Both the position numbers and the translations under genes were made by a program. The notes under the pieces are model-generated. The model saw only the letters and a list, made by a program, of their open reading frames with translations, made no database searches and was not told where the DNA came from. Shown piece after piece: positions 6,497-6,906 of a stretch of DNA of 6,906 bases. Each line of letters opens with the position of its first letter. Position 1 is the stretch's first letter. The stretch is from Nocardia sp. (GTDB lineage: Bacteria > Actinomycetota > Actinomycetes > Mycobacteriales > Mycobacteriaceae). The stretch covers positions 1 through 6,906 of the forward strand of contig JABFXT010000225.1 of the NCBI GenBank assembly GCA_013361595.1, given 5' to 3'.

Positions 6497-6906
6497 TGCA
6501 AGGAACGCACCGCGCCGATATCGCCGCCACCGCCGGGTTCACTGCGGACCCGGAGGCATTCACCGGCTACTCCGTCAGTGACCTGGTCCGGCATCGGGCC
6601 GCCACCCGCGGCGGCGATCCCGCCTATATCAGCCCGTCCGGGACCACCACCTGGGCCGAATACGACCGGCTCGCCGACCGGGTCGGCGCGGCACTGCGTG
6701 CCCTCGGGAACGTTCCCGCCGCGGCGGTGTATCTGCCCGATACGGTGGAGTTCCATGCCGCGCTGGTCGGCGCCTACCGGGCCGGGGTACTGGCCGTCGC
6801 CGTCGGGGCGCGGTCCGGGCCGGCGGAACTCGCTCATCTCATGTCCGCGTCCGGTGCGACCGTACTGGTGACCACCAGCGACAACAGGGGCCGTGCGGTC
6901 GCGGAA
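6496..6906 (+). CDS. AMP-dependent acyl-CoA synthetase/ligase, N-terminal part (cut by right edge)
   Basis: ANL-superfamily enzyme expected to adenylate a carboxylic acid and transfer it to CoA. The visible 137 residues contain only the N-terminal region: YSVSDLVRHRAATRGGDPAY, then TWAEYDRLADRVGAALRALG, AVYLPDTVEFHAALVGAYRAG and ARSGPAELAHLMSASGATVLV, in the order and spacing typical of class I acyl-CoA ligases. The AMP-binding P-loop and catalytic motifs are beyond the window, so activity and substrate class cannot be assessed. ATG 6496 overlaps the stop of the LivF-type gene by one base (TGATG), with GAGGAAG (6482-6488) upstream, so it is in the transporter operon. This links import to CoA activation of the imported acid. 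Other ANL members (luciferase-like or amide-forming) cannot be ruled out from this part alone. Confidence 0.88.
   Translation, partial: MQGTHRADIAATAGFTADPEAFTGYSVSDLVRHRAATRGGDPAYISPSGTTTWAEYDRLADRVGAALRALGNVPAAAVYLPDTVEFHAALVGAYRAGVLAVAVGARSGPAELAHLMSASGATVLVTTSDNRGRAVAE

Overview
The window comes from a high-GC actinobacterium, most likely a mycolic-acid-containing genus such as Nocardia, Rhodococcus or Mycobacterium. This rests on the strong G/C preference at third codon positions, frequent GTG/TTG starts, a P450 resembling mycobacterial CYP140, and a TetR regulator resembling KstR2. These family comparisons are from memory; no search was run.

Layout. (1) 1-806, minus strand: the first two thirds of a cytochrome P450, cut by the left edge inside the I-helix motif, so the heme-cysteine region is outside. 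(2) 807-1151: a divergent spacer of about 345 bp with no convincing gene, some inverted repeats, and a candidate tetR promoter at its right end. (3) 1152-1829, plus strand: a KstR2-like TetR regulator with a GTG start that may be leaderless. (4) 1830-1934: a promoter followed by three alternating CGCTTG/CAAGCG half-sites, the best operator candidate in the window. (5) 1935-6906: a tightly packed operon encoding a complete HAAT (branched-chain amino acid type) ABC importer, then an acyl-CoA synthetase that runs off the right edge. Gene order is solute-binding protein, LivH-type permease, LivM-type permease, LivG-type ATPase, LivF-type ATPase, AMP-dependent ligase. Every junction in this operon overlaps by 1 or 4 bases.

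How the genes could work together. The binding protein captures a substrate outside the membrane, the two permeases and two ATPases import it, and the ligase would activate it as a CoA thioester. A KstR2-type regulator (KstR2 itself senses a CoA thioester) probably represses the operon until substrate or its CoA ester appears. This suggests an organic-acid catabolic locus (steroid-derived, aromatic or other carboxylate) rather than amino-acid uptake. The substrate cannot be read from the sequence.

The main anomaly is an in-frame TGA at 4540-4542 in the LivM-type permease. The reading frame is otherwise perfect on both sides and the neighbouring genes are intact. This is a recent nonsense mutation, a base-call error, or much less likely a recoded stop. 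Secondary points are the three-half-site operator, a C-terminal heptad helix on the TetR protein, and degeneracy concentrated in one of the two predicted ATP sites.
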